Position numbers and translations under genes: made by a program
Shown here: positions 25,364-34,742 of the stretch, piece after piece
How the letters are laid out: every line of letters begins with the position of its first letter
Numbering within the stretch: position 1 is the first letter of the stretch
The notes under the pieces: generated by a model
What the model was told of the DNA's origin: nothing
The model's database searches: none
Seen by the model: only the letters and a program-made list of their open reading frames with translations
DNA from: Pandoraea oxalativorans
GTDB lineage: Bacteria > Pseudomonadota > Gammaproteobacteria > Burkholderiales > Burkholderiaceae
Assembly (NCBI RefSeq): GCF_000972785.3
Contig: NZ_CP011253.3
Span: 2,728,001 to 2,792,000, forward strand
DNA length: 64,000 nucleotides
Direction of reading: 5' to 3'

Positions 25364-28300
25364 ATGGCACGCAAACCGCGCTCATTGCATGAAACGAGTC
25401 CGCTACTGGGTCGGCTCACGGCATCGCGCTCGATGTCTCGTCACTTGACGAAGATGGCGGGAAACGTCGTCGCCCTGGGACGCTTGCCGCTGCGACGCAT
25501 GCTTGAAATGAATCCCGATTTGCACATCGACGAGGCGCGCGAAGTTCATGAGCGCGCGGTGAGTGCCGGGATCGCCGTGGCGAGGCGTTTTCGTGAGCAG
25601 GAACTGGTCCGTACACCAGGTCTGGCGCCCGACTTCGCGCATGGCATGGAAGCGCTCGCGAGTGGCCCCGTATACGGCAATCTATTCGACGAAGACTGGA
25701 GCTCCATGGCAAAGCCCAATGCCATTGAGGCCCGCACGTCGCCCGTTGCCTATCTGCTCATGTTATTTCGTCGCGCCTGCGAGTTGGAAAGCTCGGGTGC
25801 GTTGGCGGACTTCAAGCTGAGACTCGACGAACGCCGCCCCGACATCGGCGACCAAGTCATCGACGATCAGGCGCTCAACGGCGAGATGCCAACACTCGAC
25901 GCGTCGGCGCGGGTACTGGAGTATGCGATTTCAGCGTATCTGCGTGTATTGTCGGGCGATGAGGCGACACCGGACGTCGATCTCGCCATGTCCACCGTGC
26001 GCTATCCAATGTCGATGCCCTATGAACATTGGACAACCCAGATCGGCCATATCCTTCAATTGGCCGGCGGCGAGCCGCTCACACTGGGTGAAGTGTCGCG
26101 GCAAGCCGATCCGAATTACCACTACTTCGTCCGGCAAGGCATGCAGACTTCCTGGGGCGACGATGCCATGCTGCTCAGCCTGCCGCTCGGCCCCGCACGT
26201 CGCGATCTACTGCTGGAGACGCTCTATCGCGGTCAGTCGGGTGAGATCAATGCCGCCGATAGGTTTTACCGCGACACATACGGCGTCAGTGGCCTTGCTG
26301 CGCTCCAGGACACCGCTGTCTTTTGCGCGCGCACGCAAACCCCCAGCACTGACTTTGCGGGCCTGTTCGCGGTACAAACGGCAGCCCCCGTGGCGTCCGA
26401 CAACATCGTCGGCCTTGAGCCCGTGTCCGGGGCCGGGTTCGGGGCGGTATACATCAACGGCGGCGCCGACCCCGCCATCGAGATCAGGCAAGGCACGCCG
26501 ACCACAGCCTATCGGGCGCAAGACACTGCTGAGCCCGTCGACACGGAACCCGCGCACTGGTTGGAACATCTTGACGACGGTCGCGCCGACCGCATTCACC
26601 GGCTGATTCGGTTGAGCCGCTGGCTCGAACTGTCGTATGCGGCTACCGACCGACTGCTGGTCGCCTCCCACAAGGCCCAAGGACTCGACGCCCCCGTCAC
26701 GATCACGACGAACACATTGCGCACACTGGGCATCTTCAAGGAAATGCAATCCCGATATGGCGTCACCGCGGAAGATTTCGCGGCGTGGACCGGGACGCTG
26801 GCGCCTTATGGGCAGGGGGACGACTCGCCATCCCAGTTCGATCGCGTCTTCAACGAGCCGCATCGGCATTCGATGCCGCTGGTACTCGACGGCAGTCCGT
26901 TGCTGACCCGGCGGTGGCCCCAGGACGATGACAGCCGCCGGACAGTCGAGCACATCAGTTCGGCACTCGGCCTCGATCCGGAGGCCTTCAGCTACCTCAC
27001 GCGCTCGATCGCGCCGAGTTTCGGCAATGGCCCGCTGACGTGCACACTTGAGGTCGTCTCTGCGTTCTATCGTGTCACTAACCTCGCGAAATACCTCGGC
27101 ATCTCGCCGGTCGTATTGACAGGATTGCTCGAAACCCTGAGTCAGGAAGGCGCTCCCGTGGTACGGCAGATGGTCGGTGTGCCTCAAATTCACTCGAGAC
27201 CCGCCCTCGGCGAGACCGACTTTCTGAGCGCATTGATTGCGGTCGAGGGCTGTATTCGCTGGTGCCGCGCCAAAAGCATCGACGTCGCATGGATGGTGCA
27301 GCATTTGCGTGCGGATTCGACGCCGCAAATCGCAGGCGATTCCCAGCGGCAATTGATCGCCGATCTTCATAGCCAGGTGAACGGCGTTCGCATTACGCCT
27401 TCGATGCTCTACGAAGCCGGCGTGCCTCAAACGATTCCGATGCCGCACTTACGGACGGGACAGGAAGACGAAGACGAAGACGGGGACGTGATTCGACCGA
27501 ACTGGCTTTGCGTGCTGTCCGAGCTGACCGATCCCGACGGCATTGTGCTTGACCACATCTCAGGTAGCGACGCCGACTACGAGGCAAGCGTCTCCGATAT
27601 CGTCAGCGCCGCGGTTGCCGCGTTGTTCAACGGAGACTTCGGCATTTGCACACATACTCGCCAGTCGTCGCCTCGACGCCGAATCGAAGGGCCTATCTTC
27701 CGGGTAACGGCAGACGTCGAGCAAGCCGAGATCAGCACGATGCTGACTGCCGTGATTCTTCGCGCCCGCGCGGCACAACGCAGTGTGGTGGAAGCGCGGA
27801 TTTCGGGCTATCTGGGCATTGCCGGTGAGCTGGTGCTGCCGTTGATCGATTGGGCACAGCAAAGCGTCTATGACCTACTGCGCTGGGCATGGGAAGCAAA
27901 ACCGGAGCGCACCGCCGCCTCCGTTCGTGCTCAGCTCGCGACACGTCTCGCCTGGCCACGCGAGCTCGAAGACGACCAGGCGGGCTACGCATCGTCCGAG
28001 ATCATGCTGCACAAGCTCGGCGAGTTGAGACGGCAAGCCGACATCGTCAGGCATTTCGCCCTCGATGGCGCGCTGTTATGGCGTCACGCACAGAACGCAC
28101 GCCACTTGAGTTCGGGCGAGCCGGATGCATTCGGCTTCTCACCCGGTGCCACAGGCCTCGGCGACTTCTATCACCTCCAGACCTATCGCGACGTGATCGA
28201 CCGCGGCTTGCGTGCGCCTGCTGAATTATTGGACTATCTGGCGCTCGTCAACACCCCCGGCGTCATTAACGAAGAAGCGCTCGCCGAAGGCAGTGCCTAC

Positions 28301-30160
28301 GCACGGCTGATGCGCGACGCCGCAGCCGGCAAGGTCACCGCGCTCGTCGGTGCGAGTGCACGTGATGTCCTCGATGCCGCGTTGATCGTCAGCCCTATCG
28401 GCATCTTGCGTAAGCTCTCGGAGTTCTCGGGATTACTGCGCATTCTCGATCTCGCCGAGCGAACCGGGCTGAGCGTCGTCGCCCTTGACGGCCTCGGCCG
28501 CCTATCCGACTCAGCGACAGCGCAGGACTATCGTCGCGCGATTCGAGACGCGTTCAGTTGCCTGAGCGCCGCCGCTCAGGCCGAGCGTCGCGGGCAGCGC
28601 GCGGTGGTACCCGAAGTCGGTCAGAGCGTCACCAGTTCGAGTACGGTATCGCACGAGTCCCTGGTCGTCAGGGGTGACGATCAGGTCGACACCGAAGCAC
28701 AGTTTGCGCTGACCATCCGAGATCTCGCCGGGCAGCCGATATCCGGAGCGCCCGTCAGATGGTCGCTCAGCGGTGCCGGCTTTATCGACTCGGATATTTC
28801 GACCACCGACGTGGACGGCATCGCCTACGTTACCCTGCACGCGGGACTGTCGATGGGAACTGCGCACATATTCGGCACGATCGGTCTGGATCAGCGCCTC
28901 GCCTTGCCCGCGGTTCGAATCGATGCTCACGAAGCCTCGCTCAAGCCTTATGACACTTTTCCTGACGACGATGTGGAGATTCTCGCCGGCGAGCGCGAAG
29001 GTGCCGACATTCGAGTGTTCGTTCACGACAATTATGGAAACCCCGGCATTAACCGTGAGGTGCACTGGTCTGTGCGATCGGGCCCTGGACGCGTACAGCA
29101 TCGGGCGACCCGCACGGGCAGCGATGGCTGGGCAAGAAATACCGTCGTCAGCCGATATCCCGGCACGACGGAGGTGCGCGCCGAGTACGCTGGAGTGAAC
29201 ACGCTCCTGCCGAACGTCATTTCTGTAGATCGCCCGTTCATCGACAGTGCATACGGCATTCGCCTGATGACGCCAAATCTCGCGAACCTCCCCGCCAAGC
29301 TGATCTGTACCGTGTTGTCGCTGAGCGGCGAGCCTGAACCCAAAGTGAACGTGAGCTGGTCGGTCAACGACGAAGAACTGCCGCCAACGGAATCCGATCA
29401 GGACGGCATCGCAGTGCTGGAAGTGGAGCCGACAGGCGTCGGCATTCTGAGCGTCACCGCGTCGATAGACGGGCGCAGCGTGAGCGCGAATTTCGAGATC
29501 GTCGACGCACCGACCATCGTGCCGCTCAGTCCGTCCGAGCAGCGGCATATCCAGAATCCGCAGAAATTCGCGTTTGTTTCGATGCGAGTCGAAGCCGGGG
29601 AGTATCCGGGCGTGGACGACGGTAAACGCGACCCGCCTCCCGTCAGGTTCCTGCCTGTGACTTGGGATATCAATGGGGAGCAAACCGAGAATCGGTTGAC
29701 CGATCTCGCCGGCCAGACCCGGATAGCTGTGTCACTGGCGAAGCCCGGCGACATGAGAATCACTGCGAGCATCAATGGCACGCAATCGAGCGAATCGTTC
29801 GGTATCACCGTCGTGCCCGAACCGAAATGGATCATTACACTCGACGGCGAACCTGTGTCCGACACGCTGTCGTTCACCGTCGGACGTGGCCCCGTCGCGC
29901 TGCATATCAAACCCGAGCCAGGTCAGACCTTCCTTGTCGATCAGGCCGTCGTGTTGACGTGGGACGGCGCCAACCCGACCGGTCAGGGCTTGTCGTCGAC
30001 GCCGACTTATCTGCAGGCCGTACCGATGAAGGCGGCAGGCGTGACGTGGTGGCTGACGTGCGAGCGTGAGCCGTCGTCCGATGCCATCTTCTCGCTCGGC
30101 ATACGTCTGATCGATCCGCGGCACGTCAGATGGATGCGACCCGTGATATCACCGGCCTGA
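25364..30160 (+). CDS. Tc toxin TcA subunit, TcaA-like N-terminal part with Ig-like C-terminal extension
   Basis: 1598-residue protein, first of the toxin operon. ATG 25364 is preceded by GAGGGAGA. Residues about 20-220 match the VRP1/SpvA-like TcA N-terminal domain (TSPVAYLLMLFRRACELES; LDERRPDIGDQVIDDQALN). Residues about 220-1070 continue as the alpha-helical/neuraminidase-like TcA body (ADRFYRDTYGV; RLSRWLELSYAATDRLL; LGIFKEMQSRYGVT). From about 1085 to 1475 it carries several bacterial Ig-like (Big_1-type) repeats, each ending in a D-X-DG-X-A turn (TTDVDGIAYVTL; SDQDGIAVLEV), and a last module of about 120 residues. Ordinary TcaA proteins lack such an extension. It needs the next gene to complete a TcA pore. 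Confidence 0.85.
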   Translation: MARKPRSLHETSPLLGRLTASRSMSRHLTKMAGNVVALGRLPLRRMLEMNPDLHIDEAREVHERAVSAGIAVARRFREQELVRTPGLAPDFAHGMEALASGPVYGNLFDEDWSSMAKPNAIEARTSPVAYLLMLFRRACELESSGALADFKLRLDERRPDIGDQVIDDQALNGEMPTLDASARVLEYAISAYLRVLSGDEATPDVDLAMSTVRYPMSMPYEHWTTQIGHILQLAGGEPLTLGEVSRQADPNYHYFVRQGMQTSWGDDAMLLSLPLGPARRDLLLETLYRGQSGEINAADRFYRDTYGVSGLAALQDTAVFCARTQTPSTDFAGLFAVQTAAPVASDNIVGLEPVSGAGFGAVYINGGADPAIEIRQGTPTTAYRAQDTAEPVDTEPAHWLEHLDDGRADRIHRLIRLSRWLELSYAATDRLLVASHKAQGLDAPVTITTNTLRTLGIFKEMQSRYGVTAEDFAAWTGTLAPYGQGDDSPSQFDRVFNEPHRHSMPLVLDGSPLLTRRWPQDDDSRRTVEHISSALGLDPEAFSYLTRSIAPSFGNGPLTCTLEVVSAFYRVTNLAKYLGISPVVLTGLLETLSQEGAPVVRQMVGVPQIHSRPALGETDFLSALIAVEGCIRWCRAKSIDVAWMVQHLRADSTPQIAGDSQRQLIADLHSQVNGVRITPSMLYEAGVPQTIPMPHLRTGQEDEDEDGDVIRPNWLCVLSELTDPDGIVLDHISGSDADYEASVSDIVSAAVAALFNGDFGICTHTRQSSPRRRIEGPIFRVTADVEQAEISTMLTAVILRARAAQRSVVEARISGYLGIAGELVLPLIDWAQQSVYDLLRWAWEAKPERTAASVRAQLATRLAWPRELEDDQAGYASSEIMLHKLGELRRQADIVRHFALDGALLWRHAQNARHLSSGEPDAFGFSPGATGLGDFYHLQTYRDVIDRGLRAPAELLDYLALVNTPGVINEEALAEGSAYARLMRDAAAGKVTALVGASARDVLDAALIVSPIGILRKLSEFSGLLRILDLAERTGLSVVALDGLGRLSDSATAQDYRRAIRDAFSCLSAAAQAERRGQRAVVPEVGQSVTSSSTVSHESLVVRGDDQVDTEAQFALTIRDLAGQPISGAPVRWSLSGAGFIDSDISTTDVDGIAYVTLHAGLSMGTAHIFGTIGLDQRLALPAVRIDAHEASLKPYDTFPDDDVEILAGEREGADIRVFVHDNYGNPGINREVHWSVRSGPGRVQHRATRTGSDGWARNTVVSRYPGTTEVRAEYAGVNTLLPNVISVDRPFIDSAYGIRLMTPNLANLPAKLICTVLSLSGEPEPKVNVSWSVNDEELPPTESDQDGIAVLEVEPTGVGILSVTASIDGRSVSANFEIVDAPTIVPLSPSEQRHIQNPQKFAFVSMRVEAGEYPGVDDGKRDPPPVRFLPVTWDINGEQTENRLTDLAGQTRIAVSLAKPGDMRITASINGTQSSESFGITVVPEPKWIITLDGEPVSDTLSFTVGRGPVALHIKPEPGQTFLVDQAVVLTWDGANPTGQGLSSTPTYLQAVPMKAAGVTWWLTCEREPSSDAIFSLGIRLIDPRHVRWMRPVISPA

Positions 30161-30254
30161 CGACGTCCATTAGCCCCACACAAGCGAGCGATCCGCTGCC
30201 GTCACGGCGACGCCCTTGTCCACCACGACATGTATCCCTTCACGGAGTCCTGCC

Positions 30255-33200
30255 ATGAACGACATTCAACGCATGAATGCGTCGCTGGCCAAAGCCCGCC
30301 AGAGCGCCATGGTCGACTTCTACCTCGGGCAAGTTGTGGTCAATGCGGACATCGCGCAAGGCACGCCTGTTACGCCCGCCGACCTTAGTCACTACCATTT
30401 GCTCGATCACGAGGTGGAGATCGCGCCCACCACCTCGGTCGTAGCCGAACTTATCGCATCGTTGCAACGTTACATTCACGGCGCTTTCGCCGGTGAAGAA
30501 CCGGGCTTCGTCGATCCGGTCGATCCCGAAGTGCTCGACTACTGGCGCAACTGGGAATCGCGTTACGACATCTGGTCTGGCGCCGAGTTGCTGCGCTCTT
30601 ACCCGGAGAACTACCTCGATCCTACATTGCGCCTGTCCAAGAGCGGGTTCTTTCGCACCCTGGAGACCGACCTTCATCAGGCCCGGCTCAACAAGGAACG
30701 CGCTCGCGCCGCCATCCTGACTTACCTTCGTTCCTTCGAGCACGTAGCAAACCTCGATGTTGTGAGCGGCTACATCGACGGGTTGAACTTTCGCGACGCC
30801 CCCTATTTCTTCATCGGCAAGCAGAAAACAGCGCCGCCTCAGTTTTTTTGGCGCCGGGCCGATGTCACGTTGCGACAAGGACAAACGTCTCTGAGTCCCA
30901 CGACCTGGGGCGAATGGCAGGCGATCGGCGTCAAGATGTCAGGCGACGTCACCCACATTCGGCCGGTGTGCATCAACGGTCGTCTCTTCATCGTATGGGT
31001 CGAGCGTCTGGAAATTCCGGAACGCCCGTCGAGCCCCACGGTGTGGCGCTTTACGTTGAAGTACGCCTATCTGGACTTGAACGGCCTTTGGTCGCCCGCG
31101 GAGGCGGTGGGCGATCTGGAAGATGCCAAAGACGCCAAATTCAACCTCCTGGCGATGGGTTTCGAATCGTTCGATCGACGCCAATCGGCACTCGCGGTAG
31201 CGTTGGTGCCTGCCACCGGTGAGAGCGCTGCGCTTTATCACGCGTGGGATCCGATTTTCGATCCGATCACGCTCACGGCGAAACAGATTGCGACGCTCAA
31301 GATCCTCACACAATCGATTTACCAGACGTCGGCGATCCTTCAGAGTCGAGCCGCCTCGATTGACGATATCGTCGAGGCCGAGGATCTGACGCTCGACAGA
31401 ATCGAAGTCATCAAGGAGACATCGGGGCGCGCGGGCGTTCCCGGGTTCGCTTCGGAACTTTCGCTAGGGGCCGCCTACTTTGTGTCGAACCGCGACGGCG
31501 TCAAGCAAGGCCATCTCGATATCGAGGCCAGATGCTATGCCACGCGGTTTTATTTCCCGTTCAATGGCGGACGGTTGCGACTGATCGTCGAACGCGTGCA
31601 AGGACCTGCGGACAGAGGACTGCTCGCCGAGATCGATCTCAAAGTTCTGCCGTCCGGCAAACTCGGCGCAACCCTTGAGCTAGGACTCATGTTCGCGGGC
31701 TACGTGACCCTTCAGTTCCGGGACTTGTTTTCTGTGACGTTCGACTGGAGGGAGCTGATTTGGGAACGTCGTCGATATTTCGAGATCGACAACGAGGTCT
31801 TCAAAGCGCTAGCGAACCTGACACAAGAGGAATGCCTGGCTGGCGCAGGTTTTACGTTTGTCTCCACCGAGCTTTCCGACGCCGGCTGGAAGTGCCGTGT
31901 GTCCGGCGTTCACTTCTCCTATAACGCCCAGCCTTTCCGAACCAATTTCTCCCTGGCTCACGAAGGCACTCAAGTCTGGTCCAAGCCGCTTACGGTGAAT
32001 GGCGGTATCGCCGAGCGGTCAACGCACGGGACGGGCGATCCGACGAAAACCGTCCATACCTTCTCCTTTGGTGCGACGGACGTCGCGCTTGGGCGCAACA
32101 CCTACAAGGTCCACCTGAAGGCCAAGCCGTCGGTCAATCCCACGATTGTCGCGGGATTGCAGGGCAGCCAGTTCCTCGAGTTTGCGGCCGCCGATTTCGC
32201 GCCGGAGCGCGTGCGTCTGAATACGACATTCTCGGGGACGCTGATTCAACGTGCGTCCGTGTCTCTCGAGCACCTGCTGGGATGGGACGCCCAAAACACG
32301 CCCGAGCCTCCTTTCAACGCAGGTTCGGCGCCTGTTGTCCTCGACTTCAATGGTGCCAACGGCCGCTATTTCTGGGAGATCTTCTTTCACCTGCCGCATC
32401 TGGTTGCCAATCAGCTCAAGGACGAGATGAGCCACGAAGATGCGCTCGAATGGCTGAATTTCCTGTTCGATCCTGGCAGACCGCTGAATCCGGGAGAAAC
32501 GGATACGCCGCGTTACTGGCGGGTGCGCCCACTGATCGAGGATGGAGATCCCAATCACGAAATCAGTGCACCCGCCGACCCGGACGCGATTGCCTACAGC
32601 GCGCCGGTGCACTATCGCAAGCGCATCTTTCGAGACTATGTCGAAACCCTCGTCGCCTGGGCCGATATGCTCTATCGCCAGGTCTCCCGTGACAGCCTTA
32701 CCGAGGCGAAGATGTTATATCTGCGCGCCTCCCGCTTGATGGGACAGGCACCGGTGTTCAAGAGCGCCGCACAGTGGACACCGTCCTCGCTGACCGAACT
32801 CGATAACCAGGAAGATACGCAACGATTCGCCGCTATCGAGGCGGGTGTGTCTGACGAGGCACTGGCTAATCTTGCGCCGCGGGCGGGCGGTGCGCTGGGC
32901 GCGGATCTTCTGGCACATCCGGCATTTCGTCTTCCGCTGAACACCGACTTGCTGAGCATGTGGGAAACGCTGGCTTCCCGGCTATCCAACCTGCGCAATC
33001 ACCTCACCATCGATGGCAAACCACTGCAATTGCCACTTTTCGACCCGCCGATTCATCCAACCGACCTCCTTCGCGCACAAGCCGCAGACGGGGGCTTTCA
33101 TCGCCGCGATCTCGGCAACGACACGCTCGTACTGCCCTATCGCTTCATGTCGATCTTGCCGCGCGCGCAGCAGGCAGTGAATACCTTGTGCCGGTTTGGC

Positions 33201-34691
33201 GATCTGGTGCGGCAGTACATGGAACAGGGAGATCGAACCGAACAGGAGACGCTACTGCAACAGCAACTCATGGAGATGTCGCAGTTCACGCTGCAATTGC
33301 AGGAGGAAATGCTTCGGCATGCGCAAGCTGTCAACGTCACGCTGCGCGCTTCGCGAGATACCGTGCATATCCGTTACGACCGATACAAGCGGCTATATGA
33401 CGAAGACCTTTCTCCATTGGAGATTCTCTCGAACGATCGATTGGCGACATCACGTCTGCTGACCGGCATGGTGGAGGTGTTCAATACGACGTCGAAGCTG
33501 GCCGACCTTGCCCCGAACATCTTCGGCACCTCCAGTGGCGGAGCCCGCTGGGGTTCCCTGGCCAAAGCAACCGTGCTTGCGCTGGACACGAACGCGAAGC
33601 TGTTCACGATGGAGTCGGCCTCGCACGACAGGACCGAAGCGTTCCGCCGTCGTCGCGCCGAGTGGGCGTTCCAACGAGACACGGCCGATGCCGAGATGCG
33701 CATGATCGACACCCAGATCGCCGCGCAGGAAATCCAAATCGAAGCGAGCCGGACATCGCTGGCGCAACAAACGCGCGCCATGGCACAGGCCGAAGAAATG
33801 TACACCTTCCTGTCGCAAACGCGCGGCAGCAAAACATCGCTTTACCGCTGGCTACTAAGCCGCACTGCAACGTTCTACTTCCAGGCATACGACGCCACGA
33901 ACGCGCTGTGTCTGGCGGCTCAGGCCGGCTGGCAATACGAGATCGGAGACTACGACACGAACTTTATTCAGCCTGGCAACTGGTTCGACAACTATTACGG
34001 GTTGACGGCGGGTGAAGCGCTGTCCCTGACGCTTCTGAAAATGGAGTCGTCGTTCCTGCATCGCCACGAACGCCGTCTGGTCGTCAAGAAGATCGTGTCG
34101 ATCAAGACTTTGCTCGGCGAGGACGGGTGGAACGCGGCGAAGGCGTCGTTAAAGGAAAGCGGCGCCTTTGAATTTCCACTGACCAGTTACCTGTTCGACG
34201 AAGATCATCCAGGTCTGTATTTGCGCCAATTGCGCCGCGTGGCCGTCACCTTACCTGCAGTGATCGGTCCGTATCAGACCTTGAACATGACGCTCACGCA
34301 GACGTCGAGCCTGATTGTGGTAAAGCCCGACATCCGCGGGGTGCAATACGTCTACGACCCAACGCATGACGACGCCAGTCCTGAGAACGTTCGGCATAAC
34401 CTGCGCCTCACGCCGCAAGTCGCCATCTCGGAAGGCCTCGACGACGACGGCACAGGCATGCGCTTCCTGTTCGACAACGACCGGTACGAGCCTTTCGAGC
34501 GCATGGGCGCGATATCGACGTGGCAAGTCGCATTCCCCCGTCATGGCTCGGATAAACAGATGGAAGTCATCGATGCGATGTCGGATCTGATCCTCCACAT
34601 CGAATACACGGCTGTCGATGGCGGCGCCGACTTCGCGGCGCAGGTGGAAGACCTGATGAAGGGGCAATCGCCGCAATCGCAGCAATCGTAA
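30255..34691 (+). CDS. Tc toxin TcA subunit, TcaB-like C-terminal part (pore and TcB-binding domain)
   Basis: 1478-residue second half of a split TcA. ATG 30255 follows GGAG; 94 bp separate it from the previous gene. Residues 1-230 contain YLDPTLRLSKSGFFRTLETDLHQ, the conserved ABC-toxin N region of large TcA proteins. Residues about 1000-1230 form a long helical stretch (QFTLQLQEEMLRHAQAVN; RYDRYKRLYDEDLSPLEIL), which fits the shell/channel helices. The C-terminus matches the TcB-binding domain (NVRHNLRLTPQVAISEGLDD; FDNDRYEPFERMGAISTWQV; DLILHIEYTA). In known complexes a TcA pentamer forms the injection channel that receives the TcB-TcC cocoon. Confidence 0.88.
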   Translation: MNDIQRMNASLAKARQSAMVDFYLGQVVVNADIAQGTPVTPADLSHYHLLDHEVEIAPTTSVVAELIASLQRYIHGAFAGEEPGFVDPVDPEVLDYWRNWESRYDIWSGAELLRSYPENYLDPTLRLSKSGFFRTLETDLHQARLNKERARAAILTYLRSFEHVANLDVVSGYIDGLNFRDAPYFFIGKQKTAPPQFFWRRADVTLRQGQTSLSPTTWGEWQAIGVKMSGDVTHIRPVCINGRLFIVWVERLEIPERPSSPTVWRFTLKYAYLDLNGLWSPAEAVGDLEDAKDAKFNLLAMGFESFDRRQSALAVALVPATGESAALYHAWDPIFDPITLTAKQIATLKILTQSIYQTSAILQSRAASIDDIVEAEDLTLDRIEVIKETSGRAGVPGFASELSLGAAYFVSNRDGVKQGHLDIEARCYATRFYFPFNGGRLRLIVERVQGPADRGLLAEIDLKVLPSGKLGATLELGLMFAGYVTLQFRDLFSVTFDWRELIWERRRYFEIDNEVFKALANLTQEECLAGAGFTFVSTELSDAGWKCRVSGVHFSYNAQPFRTNFSLAHEGTQVWSKPLTVNGGIAERSTHGTGDPTKTVHTFSFGATDVALGRNTYKVHLKAKPSVNPTIVAGLQGSQFLEFAAADFAPERVRLNTTFSGTLIQRASVSLEHLLGWDAQNTPEPPFNAGSAPVVLDFNGANGRYFWEIFFHLPHLVANQLKDEMSHEDALEWLNFLFDPGRPLNPGETDTPRYWRVRPLIEDGDPNHEISAPADPDAIAYSAPVHYRKRIFRDYVETLVAWADMLYRQVSRDSLTEAKMLYLRASRLMGQAPVFKSAAQWTPSSLTELDNQEDTQRFAAIEAGVSDEALANLAPRAGGALGADLLAHPAFRLPLNTDLLSMWETLASRLSNLRNHLTIDGKPLQLPLFDPPIHPTDLLRAQAADGGFHRRDLGNDTLVLPYRFMSILPRAQQAVNTLCRFGDLVRQYMEQGDRTEQETLLQQQLMEMSQFTLQLQEEMLRHAQAVNVTLRASRDTVHIRYDRYKRLYDEDLSPLEILSNDRLATSRLLTGMVEVFNTTSKLADLAPNIFGTSSGGARWGSLAKATVLALDTNAKLFTMESASHDRTEAFRRRRAEWAFQRDTADAEMRMIDTQIAAQEIQIEASRTSLAQQTRAMAQAEEMYTFLSQTRGSKTSLYRWLLSRTATFYFQAYDATNALCLAAQAGWQYEIGDYDTNFIQPGNWFDNYYGLTAGEALSLTLLKMESSFLHRHERRLVVKKIVSIKTLLGEDGWNAAKASLKESGAFEFPLTSYLFDEDHPGLYLRQLRRVAVTLPAVIGPYQTLNMTLTQTSSLIVVKPDIRGVQYVYDPTHDDASPENVRHNLRLTPQVAISEGLDDDGTGMRFLFDNDRYEPFERMGAISTWQVAFPRHGSDKQMEVIDAMSDLILHIEYTAVDGGADFAAQVEDLMKGQSPQSQQS

Positions 34692-34742
34692 AGGGAAGTT
34701 CGCTGGTAGCACACAGCAGCACGGACAACGCCGGAGACCATC

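Noticed and set aside
26207..27448. 413-codon - strand open frame inside the TcaA gene
   Set aside because: No recognisable motif and fully covered by the toxin gene on the other strand.
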